Positions 1-7,714 are shown, numbered from the stretch's first letter. The stretch is 11,791 bases of DNA from Candidatus Thiodiazotropha sp. (ex Gloverina cf. vestifex) (GCA_025656435.1 JAHXHT010000053.1:1-11791), one strand, 5' to 3'. The notes: generated by a model not told the origin, from the letters alone. Numbers and translations are program-made.

Positions 1-50
1 TAACAGTCACAATTACGGCCATACAACCGCGCCTACGCCTATCGGGGACT

Positions 51-90
51 AATCGCCTCGGCTTTCAGCCTTCCATGGCGATCAGCGATT
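51..90. other. Nested inverted repeats in the leader region
   Basis: ATCGCC at 52-57 pairs with GGCGAT at 77-82, enclosing a second arm pair GGCT (60-63) / AGCC (67-70) around a TTC loop. A competing pairing is AATCGC (51-56) with GCGATT (85-90). No T tract follows on the plus strand, so this is not a textbook terminator. It could be the end of an upstream transcript, an operator, or chance. No reading frame over 1-217 looks like a gene. Confidence 0.3.
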
Positions 91-139
91 GAGTATTAGC
101 ACTTCAAATCCCGACTAGATACGGATTGCCGAATGAATT

Positions 140-145
140 TATAAT
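140..145 (+). promoter_or_regulatory. Candidate -10 box for the reductase gene
   Basis: A perfect TATAAT lies 72 bases upstream of the reductase ATG. No recognisable -35 hexamer sits 16-18 bases before it (that spot reads AGATAC), so this is either an activator-dependent promoter or a chance match. A start near 152 would give a leader with a small hairpin, AGGCAG (159-164) with CTGCCT (173-178). Confidence 0.3.
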
Positions 146-217
146 GTTGCGTCGCAGCAGGCAGTAAACGACCTGCCTCATAAACCGGCATCCTGCAGTA
201 CTACAGAGAGAGATCCA

Positions 218-1084
218 ATGGCCGAGATAATAGAAGAGATCAACACCGACAATGCCTGTGATGCGATTGTAAAATCGTCAACACGCATCACCCCAGACGC
301 CTCAGACGAGGTTCGGCAACTGGTACTGCAAATCGAAGACCCGGCCTTCCGTTACGCCGCAGGCCAGAGCATCGGTGTCTTGGTCCCCGGGCCACACGAA
401 TTCGGCAACGAATTCCACCACCGTCGCTACTCCATCGCCAGCCCTGTACAGGCTGGCAATAGCGAGGCCGCTGAGCTGGAAATTTTGGTCAAGCGCTGTT
501 TTTATCTTGATGAGATTTCGGGCGAACGCTACCCGGGTGTTGCTTCCAACTATCTCTGTAATGCCAAGCCGGGGGATAAAATCCGGATTACGGGTCCTTA
601 TCGCAGTCCGTTCAAGGTACCCAGCGATGATCAGTGCAATCTGTTGATGATCGGTACCGGCACAGGAGTTGCACCTTTCCGGGCATTCACCCAACAGATC
701 TACGATCAGCATGACGGATGGAAAGGTGATGTGAGACTTTTCTATGGTGACCAGGGCGGTATGAACCTCCTCTATCTGAACGACAAGCAAGATGACCTTG
801 GCCACTACTATGACGATGCCTCATTCAAGGCTTTCAGCGCCTTGATCGACAGGCCGCTTGCCGATGCTACAGACGGGCTCGAGGAGAGCCTTGCAGCACA
901 TACGGAGGAGTGTCTCCGGTTACTGCGTGACCCCAAGACCTATGTCTTTCTGGCGGGACAGGAGAAAGCTGCTGCCGTCTTTGCCAAAGTTATGGCCGAG
1001 GCCATCGGTTCAGAGGATGAGTGGAAGGCAGTCAAGAAAAAGCTGATCAGTGAAGATCGGTGGGCTGAGTTGCTCTACCACTGA
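218..1084 (+). CDS. Plant-type ferredoxin-NADP reductase-like FAD oxidoreductase
   Basis: A 288-residue protein that by family should move electrons between a nicotinamide cofactor and a small carrier such as ferredoxin or flavodoxin, in the cytoplasm. The N-terminal FAD domain shows RRYS at 69-72, and GTGTGVAP at 146-153 is the nicotinamide-binding turn. YGDQ at 176-179 stands where the family has YGxR. The end (RWAELLYH) resembles the plant-type C-terminus but carries an extra His after the usual final Tyr. Two hallmarks are altered: the CG motif near the C-terminus reads AGQ (246-248), so the usual Cys is Ala, and the Ser-Arg pair that grips the NADP phosphate appears to read Asp-Arg (211-212). 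NADH preference is therefore an inference. The start is supported by GAGAGAGA at 206-213, just before ATG. The gene stands alone and converges on queC. The partner is unknown; BoxA-like reductases are an alternative. Confidence 0.8.
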   Translation: MAEIIEEINTDNACDAIVKSSTRITPDASDEVRQLVLQIEDPAFRYAAGQSIGVLVPGPHEFGNEFHHRRYSIASPVQAGNSEAAELEILVKRCFYLDEISGERYPGVASNYLCNAKPGDKIRITGPYRSPFKVPSDDQCNLLMIGTGTGVAPFRAFTQQIYDQHDGWKGDVRLFYGDQGGMNLLYLNDKQDDLGHYYDDASFKAFSALIDRPLADATDGLEESLAAHTEECLRLLRDPKTYVFLAGQEKAAAVFAKVMAEAIGSEDEWKAVKKKLISEDRWAELLYH

Positions 1085-1135
1085 TACGATCACACGACCT
1101 CGCATAAAGAGACATCTCGATTGTAGGCAGTTTTC

Positions 1136-1154
1136 GGTGCGGCCCAGCCGCACC
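1136..1154. terminator. Hairpin between convergent genes, possible terminator
   Basis: GGTGCGGC (1136-1143) pairs perfectly with GCCGCACC (1147-1154) around a CCA loop, in the 102-base gap between the reductase stop (1084) and the queC stop (1187). Neither strand has a long T run after the stem; the plus strand has only ATCAATTT. The position and the strong 8-bp stem suggest a shared weak terminator for both genes, but a Rho-dependent end is equally possible. Confidence 0.45.
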
Positions 1155-1186
1155 ATCAATTTCCCTATACCAAGCGAAATGCTGGC

Positions 1187-1870
1187 TCAGGTCTTTATCT
1201 GGTACCGAGTGGGATCGGCTAATCCCGCCTCTATAAAACCCTTGGCACGTAATCGGCAGGAGTCGCAGACACCGCAGGCTTCCCCGGCCTCATTGGCCTG
1301 ATAGCAGGAGACGGTAAGTCCATAGTCGACACCCAGTTCACGGCCCTGCCGGATGATCTCCCCTTTGGTCAGATCGATCAGCGGTGTGTGGATATGGAAT
1401 GGCTTACCTTCCACCCCAGCCTTGGTTGCCAGGTTGGCGAGCCCTTCGAAGGCCTGGATAAACTGTGGCCGACAATCCGGATACCCCGAGTAATCGACAG
1501 CGTTGACGCCAATAAAGATGCCGTGTGCGTCGAGCACTTCCGCCCAACCCAATGCCAGTGAAAGAAAGACCGTATTGCGGGCAGGCACGTAAGTCACCGG
1601 AATACCTGCCTGCAGGGATTCGGGAACATCAATGGCCTTGTCGGTCAACGCCGAACCACCAAAGGCATCCAGTTCAATGTGGATTACCTTGTGTTCTACA
1701 GCGCCCATGGAAGCTGCCACTTTCTCAGCAGCCGCCAGCTCTGCGGCATGGCGCTGACCATAGGACATGCTCAGGGCATGGCACTGATAACCCTGCTCAC
1801 GGGCAATGGCCAAAACAGTGGCTGAATCCAGTCCCCCAGAGAGAAGAATGACGGCATGCTTTTCGCTCAT
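1187..1870 (-). CDS. queC: 7-cyano-7-deazaguanine (preQ0) synthase QueC
   Basis: QueC converts 7-carboxy-7-deazaguanine to preQ0 using ATP and ammonia, a step towards queuosine in tRNA. At 227 residues it has the normal family length. SGGLDS at 11-16 is the PP-loop that binds ATP. VPARN (95-99) and the block around [15 protein letters not shown] (121-135) are conserved in QueC. Four cysteines at 189, 199, 202 and 205 (CGVCDSC) form the zinc site, so all key residues are present. Its ATG overlaps the queE stop as ATGA (1867-1870), which implies translational coupling to QueE, the enzyme making its substrate. It is the last gene of the minus-strand tol-pal-que run. No riboswitch is visible ahead of the que genes, and there is no room for one. 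Confidence 0.97.
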   Translation of the reverse strand: MSEKHAVILLSGGLDSATVLAIAREQGYQCHALSMSYGQRHAAELAAAEKVAASMGAVEHKVIHIELDAFGGSALTDKAIDVPESLQAGIPVTYVPARNTVFLSLALGWAEVLDAHGIFIGVNAVDYSGYPDCRPQFIQAFEGLANLATKAGVEGKPFHIHTPLIDLTKGEIIRQGRELGVDYGLTVSCYQANEAGEACGVCDSCRLRAKGFIEAGLADPTRYQIKT

Positions 1871-2517
1871 CTGCCCTGCTCATCTCCCCACAAATATTTA
1901 TGCAGCTGCAGTTGGAAACGAACCGGTAACCGATCCCTGATGACCCAGTCAGCCAACTCGCTGGCTTCCAATGCACCGTGAACCGGTGAGAAGAGTACCT
2001 CGCAGCGCTTATCGATATGTCGTTCCCTGATCAGCGCCCGAGACCATTCGTAGTCGTGGGCGTCAGTGATGACGAACTTCACCTGATCGTGAGCTGTCAG
2101 CTGATCAAGATTCGACAGCAGGTTTCGCTCGACCTCCCCCGAACCCGGTGTCTTGATATCCATCACCCGGGAAACCCGGGTATCCACTGACGAGATTTCC
2201 ATGGCGCCGCTGGTCTCCAGTGAGGCCTGATAGCCGGCATCGCACAAGAGAGAGAGTAGCTCACTAACACCCTTTTGTGCCAACGGCTCTCCGCCTGTCA
2301 CGCATACATGATCAGCGGAATAGAAAGCAACCTGCTCCAGAATGGATTCGAGGGATCGGGTCTCACCGCCGTTGAAAGCATAGGCGGTATCACAATAGAC
2401 GCAGCGCAAGGGACAACCGGCCAGACGGACAAATACCGTCGGCATGCCGACAGAGCGGCCCTCACCTTGCAGAGAATAAAAGATTTCCGTTATACGCAAA
2501 CGGGTCATGAACATCAT
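1867..2517 (-). CDS. queE: 7-carboxy-7-deazaguanine synthase QueE (radical SAM)
   Basis: QueE rearranges 6-carboxy-tetrahydropterin to 7-carboxy-7-deazaguanine using S-adenosylmethionine and a [4Fe-4S] cluster. The 216-residue protein shows the family opening [10 protein letters not shown] (11-20), cluster cysteines 35, 39 and 42 (CX3CX2C), the SAM-contacting TGGEP at 74-78, ETSG at 101-104 and the C-terminal QLHKYLW. It belongs to the compact proteobacterial type. The start is uncertain: ATG occurs at 2517, 2514 and 2508. A weak AGGCAGG sits about 12 bases before the first, while MTRLRITE from 2508 matches the usual N-terminus but lacks a site. The first is kept. The gene begins 21 bases after the cpoB stop and overlaps queC by 4 bases, so it is probably cotranscribed with tol-pal although the pathways are unrelated. 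Confidence 0.96.
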   Translation of the reverse strand: MMFMTRLRITEIFYSLQGEGRSVGMPTVFVRLAGCPLRCVYCDTAYAFNGGETRSLESILEQVAFYSADHVCVTGGEPLAQKGVSELLSLLCDAGYQASLETSGAMEISSVDTRVSRVMDIKTPGSGEVERNLLSNLDQLTAHDQVKFVITDAHDYEWSRALIRERHIDKRCEVLFSPVHGALEASELADWVIRDRLPVRFQLQLHKYLWGDEQGR

Positions 2518-2538
2518 TCAACAAGCAAACCTGCCTGT

Positions 2539-3363
2539 CTAATAACCCTCTTTCGTCATGCGCTGCAGACGCTTTTCCGCAAGACGTGCCTCTGTACTCC
2601 CCGCATACTCCTGCTGCAGAGCCTGCAATACCTCTCGCGCTTTACCCCAGTTCTTTAGCTCGTACTGGATATAACCCATCTTGAGCATGGCGCCTGGTAC
2701 CTTCGGACTTTGCGGATGATTCGACAGCACCTTACTGAAGTCATTCAGTGCGGAATCAAAATCACGATTCACATAACTTGTCTCAGCCAACCAATACTGT
2801 GCATTGTCCTCAAAGCTGCCGCCTGAGTAGTTCTCCAGAAACTGGCTGAACGCCTTGATCGACTCGGGATATCGGCCCTGCTTCAGAAGGTTGAATGCAC
2901 TCTGGTAGGCCTCGGCCTCCTTCTTCGGATTCGGTGGTGTAACAGGTATTGCATTCACCGGCTGCTGGGCCGTGGCGACCGGGATTGGCGGTGTAGTCGG
3001 TGCGGGTTGTGGAGCCACACCTGTCGCATTGGCTGGTGGCGCAGTCACGGGTGGTGCTACCGATGGCGCTCCACTCGGCTGGACCCGGGAGAGCCGTTGA
3101 TCGATATCCAGATAGAGATCCCGCTGACGGCGGCTCATGGCATCCATGGCATGCTTTTGCAGCTCCAACTCACCGTTCAGACGTTGAACTTCCTGTTTCA
3201 ACTGCTGGAGCTGATAAACCATGTCTGCCATATTCTGATTTCGTGACAGGCGTTCGAGGCGCTGCAGACGTTGCTCGGTAGTCAACTTGCCGTTTTCAGC
3301 CAAGAGTACGGCTGACGGCATCATCAGGCCAAGTACCAACCATCCAGTCAGTAGGATTCTCAT
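2539..3363 (-). CDS. cpoB: Cell division coordinator CpoB (YbgF), periplasmic TPR protein
   Basis: CpoB is a periplasmic protein that binds TolA and, in E. coli, adjusts the PBP1B-LpoB peptidoglycan synthase during constriction. The call uses the ATG at 3363: GGGAG lies 6 bases ahead, and the protein then opens directly with a signal peptide, MRILLTGWLVLGLMM, probably cleaved after Ala22. An in-frame ATG at 3393 would overlap pal and put ten extra residues before the signal, so it was rejected. In this 274-residue form, residues 28-92 are a Gln/Leu/Arg-rich coiled coil (trimerisation region in the family). Residues 95-146 are a Pro/Ala/Thr-rich linker, and about 150-271 hold TPR-type repeats (for example GRYPESIKAF and NWGKAREVLQ). 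It lies 13 bases after pal and 21 before queE. Confidence 0.94.
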   Translation of the reverse strand: MRILLTGWLVLGLMMPSAVLLAENGKLTTEQRLQRLERLSRNQNMADMVYQLQQLKQEVQRLNGELELQKHAMDAMSRRQRDLYLDIDQRLSRVQPSGAPSVAPPVTAPPANATGVAPQPAPTTPPIPVATAQQPVNAIPVTPPNPKKEAEAYQSAFNLLKQGRYPESIKAFSQFLENYSGGSFEDNAQYWLAETSYVNRDFDSALNDFSKVLSNHPQSPKVPGAMLKMGYIQYELKNWGKAREVLQALQQEYAGSTEARLAEKRLQRMTKEGY

Positions 3364-3376
3364 TATCAACTCCCGA

Positions 3377-3919
3377 TCAATAGACCAGTTCAACCCTGCG
3401 GTTCAGTGCCCAGGCCTCGTCATTATGCTCATAGGCGGCAGCCCGCTCTTCACCGTAGCTGACGACCACCAACTGATTGTCTGCAACACCCTGGGCCATC
3501 ATCAAACTGCGTACAGAGTTGGCACGATGCTCACCCAACCCCAGATTGTACTCTCGACTGCCACGCTCATCCGCGTGGCCTTCCAGGCGTACGACCATCT
3601 GAGGATTGGCTGCCAGGTAGTCGGCATGCGCACTGATGGCATCAAGGTAGTCGGCACGTACCGTGCTCTGATCGTAATCGAAATAGATGACACGCGTGGC
3701 CAACAAGCTATTCGGATTCTCCAGCGGATCACCCTGCCAGGCACCCCCTTCGCTAGCCGCAGATGTCGAGGCGCCGCTACCATCGCCGCCATCGCCACCC
3801 ATCGATTGTTCAGAGACCTCAGCACCTGCCTGGCGATCGCCACTTGGCGTTGATGAGCAACCTGCCAGTAAAACAACAGAAAACATGAGAGAGACCCAGA
3901 GGGTCAGTAATTTGTTCAT
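3377..3919 (-). CDS. pal: Peptidoglycan-associated lipoprotein Pal
   Basis: Pal is the outer-membrane lipoprotein that binds peptidoglycan and is the outer anchor of the Tol system. The ATG at 3919 is chosen because AAGGAG lies 9-10 bases ahead. A GTG at 3937 is in frame, but that reading would place the ribosome site inside the gene. The 180-residue product starts MNKLLTLWV and has a lipobox LLAGC with Cys21 as lipidation site; Ser at +2 fits outer-membrane sorting. Residues 22-70 are a Gly/Ser-rich tether. From about 75 on is an OmpA-type domain with EGHADERGS (113-121), including Asp117, and the Arg of GEHRANSV (Arg132), which bind diaminopimelate in the family. Many Pal proteins have RRA where this one has HRA. 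It lies 29 bases after tolB and 13 before cpoB. Confidence 0.97.
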   Translation of the reverse strand: MNKLLTLWVSLMFSVVLLAGCSSTPSGDRQAGAEVSEQSMGGDGGDGSGASTSAASEGGAWQGDPLENPNSLLATRVIYFDYDQSTVRADYLDAISAHADYLAANPQMVVRLEGHADERGSREYNLGLGEHRANSVRSLMMAQGVADNQLVVVSYGEERAAAYEHNDEAWALNRRVELVY

Positions 3920-3948
3920 GGGACGTATCTCCTTCACCAGTTGAACAA

Positions 3949-5241
3949 CTATTTCTTGAATGGGGACCAGACGGGTTCTCGTACATCACCCTCTTGCAGC
4001 GCCAACCGCTGCCGAACCCGTCCATCGACTGAAACCGCCGCCAGCACGCCGCGATAGCCTGCCTTTGTAGCGTATATAATCATGCTGCCGTTCGGTGCAA
4101 AACTCGGAGACTCGTCCAGACTGCCCTGGCTCAGCACCTGCATGATGCCTGAATCCAAATCCTGTACCGCAATCCGATAGCTGCCGTCTTCTAGCGTCAC
4201 CAGCGCGAGTAACTTCCCATCGGGCGAAAAAGAGGCTCGCGCATTGTAGCTATTCTGAAAGGTAATTCGCTTTGCCTGCCCACCATAAGACGGCACACGA
4301 TAGATCTGCGGCTTGCCCCCTCTGTCCGAAGTGAAGACCAGAGAACGACCGTCAGGTGACCAGGCCGGCTCGGTATCGATGGCGTAGTGTCGAGCGACCG
4401 ATTTCAGTTTGCGGGTCGCCAGATCGTAAACAAAGATATCAGGATTACCGTCTTTGGAGAGCGCCATCGCCAGCTTGCGGCCATCGGGCGACCAGGCCGG
4501 TGCACCGTTGATACCCTTATAGGCTGTGACCTTCTGACGCTTTCCCGTATAAACCTCCTGCACATAGATGGCAGACCGGCCCTCCTCGAACGAAACATAG
4601 GCTAGCTTGCGGCCATCAGGCGACCAGGCCGGCGACATCAGGGGTTCGGTGGAACTGACGATTGTCTCAGGGTTGTAGCCGTCGGCATCGGCAATATTGA
4701 GATCGATCCGCTCCTGGCCACCGCCCTGCCTGACTGAGGTGATATACGCGACCCGTGTGGCGAAGGCACCGGGAATACCCAGCAGTTTTTCATAGATGAG
4801 ATCGGCGATGCGATGAGCCGTCGCACGAAGATTCGGCGCGGTGGTCGGGATAGTATAACCGGTCAGCTGCTCACCTTTATAGACATCGAAGAGCTGGAAA
4901 CGGATCTCATATCCACCCGTACCTTGCGGTCTCACCTGCCCAACGACCAGGTTCTCAACATCCAGCGCCCGCCAGTCTTTGAATTCGATCTCCTCAGCCG
5001 CTGTTGGTCGGGCCAGCATATCGACCTGAGGGATGGTCTTGAAACGGCCACTGCGCTGCAGATCGGCATTGATCACCTCAGATACATCCACCGGTGGCTG
5101 GCCTGGACCCTGCCAAGAGAAGGGTACAACCGCAATGGGTAATGCACCTTCTACGCCTTCAGTGATTTCGATGGTCAGATCAGCTTGGACAGATTGCAGC
5201 CAGACCGCAGACAGAAATAAAACCCAAAAAAACTTTTTCAT
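3949..5241 (-). CDS. tolB: Tol-Pal system periplasmic protein TolB
   Basis: TolB is a periplasmic beta-propeller that binds Pal and is released by the TolQRA motor. The 430-residue protein has a signal peptide (MKKFF, hydrophobic to residue 17, likely cut after Ala20) and a TolB N-terminal domain to about 160. Propeller blades follow, marked by SPDG or related motifs at 206-210, 250-254, 294-298, 338-342 and 381-385, then a final WSP at 425. The first four are exactly 44 residues apart. The mature N-terminus DLTIEITEG corresponds to the TolA-box segment that switches TolB between partners in E. coli. The start lies 14 bases after tolA, but the gap shows no Shine-Dalgarno sequence, so translation may depend on ribosomes finishing tolA. 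DNA of two blades is nearly identical over 29 bases (see findings). Confidence 0.97.
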   Translation of the reverse strand: MKKFFWVLFLSAVWLQSVQADLTIEITEGVEGALPIAVVPFSWQGPGQPPVDVSEVINADLQRSGRFKTIPQVDMLARPTAAEEIEFKDWRALDVENLVVGQVRPQGTGGYEIRFQLFDVYKGEQLTGYTIPTTAPNLRATAHRIADLIYEKLLGIPGAFATRVAYITSVRQGGGQERIDLNIADADGYNPETIVSSTEPLMSPAWSPDGRKLAYVSFEEGRSAIYVQEVYTGKRQKVTAYKGINGAPAWSPDGRKLAMALSKDGNPDIFVYDLATRKLKSVARHYAIDTEPAWSPDGRSLVFTSDRGGKPQIYRVPSYGGQAKRITFQNSYNARASFSPDGKLLALVTLEDGSYRIAVQDLDSGIMQVLSQGSLDESPSFAPNGSMIIYATKAGYRGVLAAVSVDGRVRQRLALQEGDVREPVWSPFKK

Positions 5242-5255
5242 AGAATTACAGTTAG

Positions 5256-6092
5256 TTATTTACTCGGTTTAAAGTTTAACCTTAAATTTCTAAACGATTC
5301 AAACAGTCCACCACTGGGTACCTGTAAGGGGGCAGCTTTATAAACTGCAGCCTCCACCGATCGGTCGAAGGCGGCATTCCCGCTGCTTTTTACAATACTG
5401 ACACCACCTGGCACCACATCGCCACCCGGTATCAGGCGCACCTGCACCTCGCAGGAAAGTTGCTCACCAGTTTGCGCAGGCCTCAGCCACTTTCGCTCAA
5501 TTTGTTGCCTGATGACGGCGACATAACGATCCGTCTCTCGTGCATTCTGTTCTGCCGCGAGCTGATCCTGCAACGCTCGCTCTCGTTCAGCACGTGCAGC
5601 CGCTTCCCGCTTTGCTGCCAGTTCTGCTTGTCTTTTGGCATCAGCTTTCCGTTTCTCTTCTGCCTTCTTTTTAGCTATCGCATCAGCCTTGCGTTTTTCC
5701 TCGGCTTTCCGCTTAGCTGCAGCTTTACGTTTTACCTCGGCCTTGCGCTTGGCTTCCACCTCGGCTTTCTTCTTGGCATCAACTTTCCGCTTGGCTACAG
5801 CATCTGCCTTTCGTTTTTTCTCCAGCGCCGCCAGCCGCTTTTTCTCTTCTGCCCGCTTCTGCTTTTTCGCCTGCTGTTCTTTCATCTTACGCGCCTTGGC
5901 TTTCTCTTCGGCCTCCACCTGGCGCAGCTTATCCATATCGACTGCATGAGCCTGGACCACTTCGACCGGTGGCTTTTCCTGTTGCGGAAACAGCTCCCAT
6001 TCCATACCGAAGATCAAAAAGAAGACAATTAGGAGATGCAGGGCAACTGCCAAAAAAACTGCAACTGGACTACGCTTCAACATTGCCAGCAC
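5256..6092 (-). CDS. tolA: Tol-Pal system inner-membrane linker TolA
   Basis: TolA spans the periplasm and passes energy from TolQ-TolR to TolB and Pal at the outer membrane. The 278-residue protein has the three classic domains. A single membrane anchor lies at about 9-29. A long Lys/Ala/Glu helical rod covers about 53-183, with AEEKRKADA repeated at 130-138 and 144-152. A TonB/TolA-type C-terminal domain runs from about 187, including [14 protein letters not shown] and a near-terminal [10 protein letters not shown]. It is shorter than E. coli TolA (421 residues), mainly in the rod. The start is a GTG with GGAG nine bases upstream; an ATG at 6083 is the alternative, but the site would then be about 18 bases away. 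It starts 3 bases after the tolR stop. Confidence 0.96.
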   Translation of the reverse strand: MLAMLKRSPVAVFLAVALHLLIVFFLIFGMEWELFPQQEKPPVEVVQAHAVDMDKLRQVEAEEKAKARKMKEQQAKKQKRAEEKKRLAALEKKRKADAVAKRKVDAKKKAEVEAKRKAEVKRKAAAKRKAEEKRKADAIAKKKAEEKRKADAKRQAELAAKREAAARAERERALQDQLAAEQNARETDRYVAVIRQQIERKWLRPAQTGEQLSCEVQVRLIPGGDVVPGGVSIVKSSGNAAFDRSVEAAVYKAAPLQVPSGGLFESFRNLRLNFKPSK

Positions 6093-6095
6093 GAT

Positions 6096-6521
6096 TTAAG
6101 ACTCCGGTGACTCAGTAATCAATCCCACACTGGGCGCGCCGCCAGCCTGTAACAGCACCATCGCCTCGACCACCCGGCCATAGGCCACACCCGCATCACC
6201 CCTGACCATGATAGGGGTCTTCGGTTTGTACTTGAGCACAGCCCGTACACGGCTGACCAGGTCGTCTGGCGATATAGGGCTGTCCTTACCCTCACCCACG
6301 TCGATGTACATCTCGCCAGCCCGATCCACGGTGACGACCAGGGGTTCATCCGCTTCCTGGGAGATCGGCTCCGCATCAGCCTGTGGCAACTCCACGCTGA
6401 CCCCCTGAGTCAGCAATGGCGCTGTGATCATAAAGATCACCAACAGCACCAGCATCACATCAATGTAAGGTACAACATTGATCTCTGACATCGGCTTGCG
6501 GCGGTTCTTCTGACGACTCAT
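6096..6521 (-). CDS. tolR: Tol-Pal system protein TolR
   Basis: TolR is the ExbD-family partner of TolQ in the inner-membrane motor that uses the proton gradient. In 141 residues it shows a short basic cytoplasmic N-terminus, the conserved INVVPYIDVMLVLLVIFMI segment (14-32) with membrane Asp21 (equivalent to the essential Asp23 of E. coli TolR), and a periplasmic domain ending in VRGDAGVAYGRVVEAMVLLQ. The gap to the tolQ stop is 13 bases, and the ribosome site is weak (GCGGG). Order and spacing tolQ-tolR-tolA are those of a single operon. ExbD is excluded as the call because of the tolA-tolB-pal neighbours. Confidence 0.97.
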   Translation of the reverse strand: MSRQKNRRKPMSEINVVPYIDVMLVLLVIFMITAPLLTQGVSVELPQADAEPISQEADEPLVVTVDRAGEMYIDVGEGKDSPISPDDLVSRVRAVLKYKPKTPIMVRGDAGVAYGRVVEAMVLLQAGGAPSVGLITESPES

Positions 6522-6534
6522 CGGCTAAACCCGC

Positions 6535-7209
6535 TCAGCTACCCGCCTGCCGTTGCAGGATGGTGGCGAACTCTTCAACGAAGTCGTCATAGCGGTTATT
6601 CAGGCGCTCAACTTTGTTGGAGTAGCGATTGTAGGCAATCACCGCCGGAATGGCGGCAAACAGACCGATAGCTGTCGCTATCAGCGCCTCGGCGATACCC
6701 GGCGCCACCAGTCCCAGGGTTGCCTGTTTGACATTACCCAGCGCCATAAATGAGTTCATGATGCCCCAGACAGTGCCGAACAGTCCTACGTAAGGGCTGG
6801 TGGAGCCAACGGTTGCCAGTGTTGAGAGGTGATTCTCCAAGCGGTCCACTTCACGATTGAGAGAGACCCGCATGGATCTCTGTGCCCCCTGAACCAGCGC
6901 CATTGGATCGTTATGACCTTTGGTGCGTAGCCGGGCGAATTCACGGAAACCGGCACGGAAGATAGCCGCCATACCCGACTCATCATCACCGTCACGCTCA
7001 AGCTGTCGATAGAGTTCGGCCAAATCACCACCGGACCAAAAGCGGTTTTCGAAATCATCAGCGGCACGGCCCGCCCGCCGCAGCACTCGCCTGCGGTCGA
7101 AGATCATGCTCCATGACATGACAGATGCAAAGACCAACAGCCCAATCACAAGCTGCACGACGATGCTGGCATTCAGAATAAGGTGAGTGATGGAGAGGTC
7201 AGTCGACAT
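6535..7209 (-). CDS. tolQ: Tol-Pal system proton-channel protein TolQ
   Basis: TolQ is the MotA/TolQ/ExbB-family protein that surrounds TolR and conducts protons. The 224-residue protein has membrane helices at about 15-36, 130-155 and 167-194, with a large cytoplasmic loop between the first two. The second and third carry the family core, including TVGSTSPYVGLFGTVWGIM (133-151) and GIAEALIATAIGLFAAIPAV (171-190). The C-terminal tail is charged and helical. The start overlaps the end of ybgC by 11 bases. GGAG lies 7 bases ahead of the ATG, inside ybgC, which is strong support for this start and for coupling. It is the first gene of the motor proper. Confidence 0.97.
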   Translation of the reverse strand: MSTDLSITHLILNASIVVQLVIGLLVFASVMSWSMIFDRRRVLRRAGRAADDFENRFWSGGDLAELYRQLERDGDDESGMAAIFRAGFREFARLRTKGHNDPMALVQGAQRSMRVSLNREVDRLENHLSTLATVGSTSPYVGLFGTVWGIMNSFMALGNVKQATLGLVAPGIAEALIATAIGLFAAIPAVIAYNRYSNKVERLNNRYDDFVEEFATILQRQAGS

Positions 7210-7621
7210 CCGGGATCTCCAATAGTAGGCCGGTTGGAATAGGTGTGGGGCGCATGCGTTTCATATCCACGCAGGCAATCTTAATTTCACCGCTGCACAG
7301 CAGCTGCGAATCGGCCGGGCGTCTGACTTCCTGTTGAAAAGTGAGACTCGCGCGGCCTTTGCCCGACAGAGATGCGCTGACCTCCAGCGCATCGTTGAAA
7401 CGGGCCGGCTGATGGTAACCTACCTCAATAGAACGAACTGCGAAGATGATCCCGTCCTGCGCCAGGAGTTGATCCTGCTCGTAGCCTATACTGCGCAACC
7501 ATTCAGTTCTCGCCCGTTCCATGAATTTGAGATAGTTGGCGTAATAGACCACGCCACCGGAATCGGTGTCTTCGTAATAGACCCTGACCGGCCAGACAAA
7601 TTGGTTGCTGCTGCTATTCAT
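7199..7621 (-). CDS. ybgC: Tol-Pal-associated acyl-CoA thioesterase YbgC
   Basis: YbgC is a cytoplasmic hot-dog-fold thioesterase almost always found at the head of tol-pal operons. In other bacteria it hydrolyses short- or long-chain acyl-CoA and contacts phospholipid-synthesis enzymes. The 140-residue protein opens with the 4HBT signature VYYEDTDSGGVVYYANYL (14-31), including the Asp expected to act in catalysis (Asp18 by motif), then FMERARTEWLR. Length is normal. The ATG at 7621 is preceded by GGGAA directly against it, which is a poor ribosome site. A nearby ATG at 7628 is out of frame. The 93-base gap before it holds candidate promoter elements, so this gene probably opens the tol-pal-que transcription unit. 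Confidence 0.94.
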   Translation of the reverse strand: MNSSSNQFVWPVRVYYEDTDSGGVVYYANYLKFMERARTEWLRSIGYEQDQLLAQDGIIFAVRSIEVGYHQPARFNDALEVSASLSGKGRASLTFQQEVRRPADSQLLCSGEIKIACVDMKRMRPTPIPTGLLLEIPDVD

Positions 7622-7651
7622 TTCCCATGCCAGACCGTTAGTTTACGAATG

Positions 7652-7691
7652 AAGTTCCCGTAGTATGAGTCAGTTTAATTGAACAAGTTCC
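7652..7691 (-). promoter_or_regulatory. Tandem GGGAACTT elements ahead of ybgC, candidate sigmaE-type promoters
   Basis: Read on the minus strand, GGAACTT occurs at 7691-7685 and again at 7658-7652, exactly 33 bases apart, in the gap between ruvB and ybgC. GGAACTT is the -35 consensus of RpoE/AlgU-type sigma factors. The first copy is followed after 16 bases by TCATA (7668-7664), the second after 17 bases by TCTGG (7634-7630), near the AlgU -10 consensus TCTGA. The first would give a leader of about 35-40 bases; the second would start almost on the ybgC ATG. The promoter role is inferred from motif match and position only. Confidence 0.4.
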
Positions 7692-7714
7692 CCATAGGGA
7701 CAGCAGTTTATGTG

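Noticed and set aside
1..22. Minus-strand ATG at 22 opening MAVIVTV to the window edge
   Set aside because: Only seven codons with a poorly spaced AGG ahead; could be a divergent gene start but cannot be supported.
302..805. 167-codon minus-strand frame inside the reductase gene
   Set aside because: It is a shadow of a gene with clear FAD and nucleotide motifs; no ribosome site or family features.
2518..2538. Search for a preQ1 riboswitch ahead of queE
   Set aside because: The gap is 21 bases, too short for an aptamer, and no such element is recognisable in the end of cpoB.
3287..3853. 188-codon plus-strand frame over pal
   Set aside because: It lies wholly opposite pal and the cpoB start, which have lipobox, OmpA motif and ribosome sites; the antisense product has no recognisable motif.
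5460..6032. 190-codon plus-strand frame rich in Phe and Leu
   Set aside because: It is the antisense of the Lys/Ala/Glu-rich tolA rod. AAG/AAA/GAA codons read backwards give CTT/TTT/TTC, so the hydrophobic protein is an artefact.
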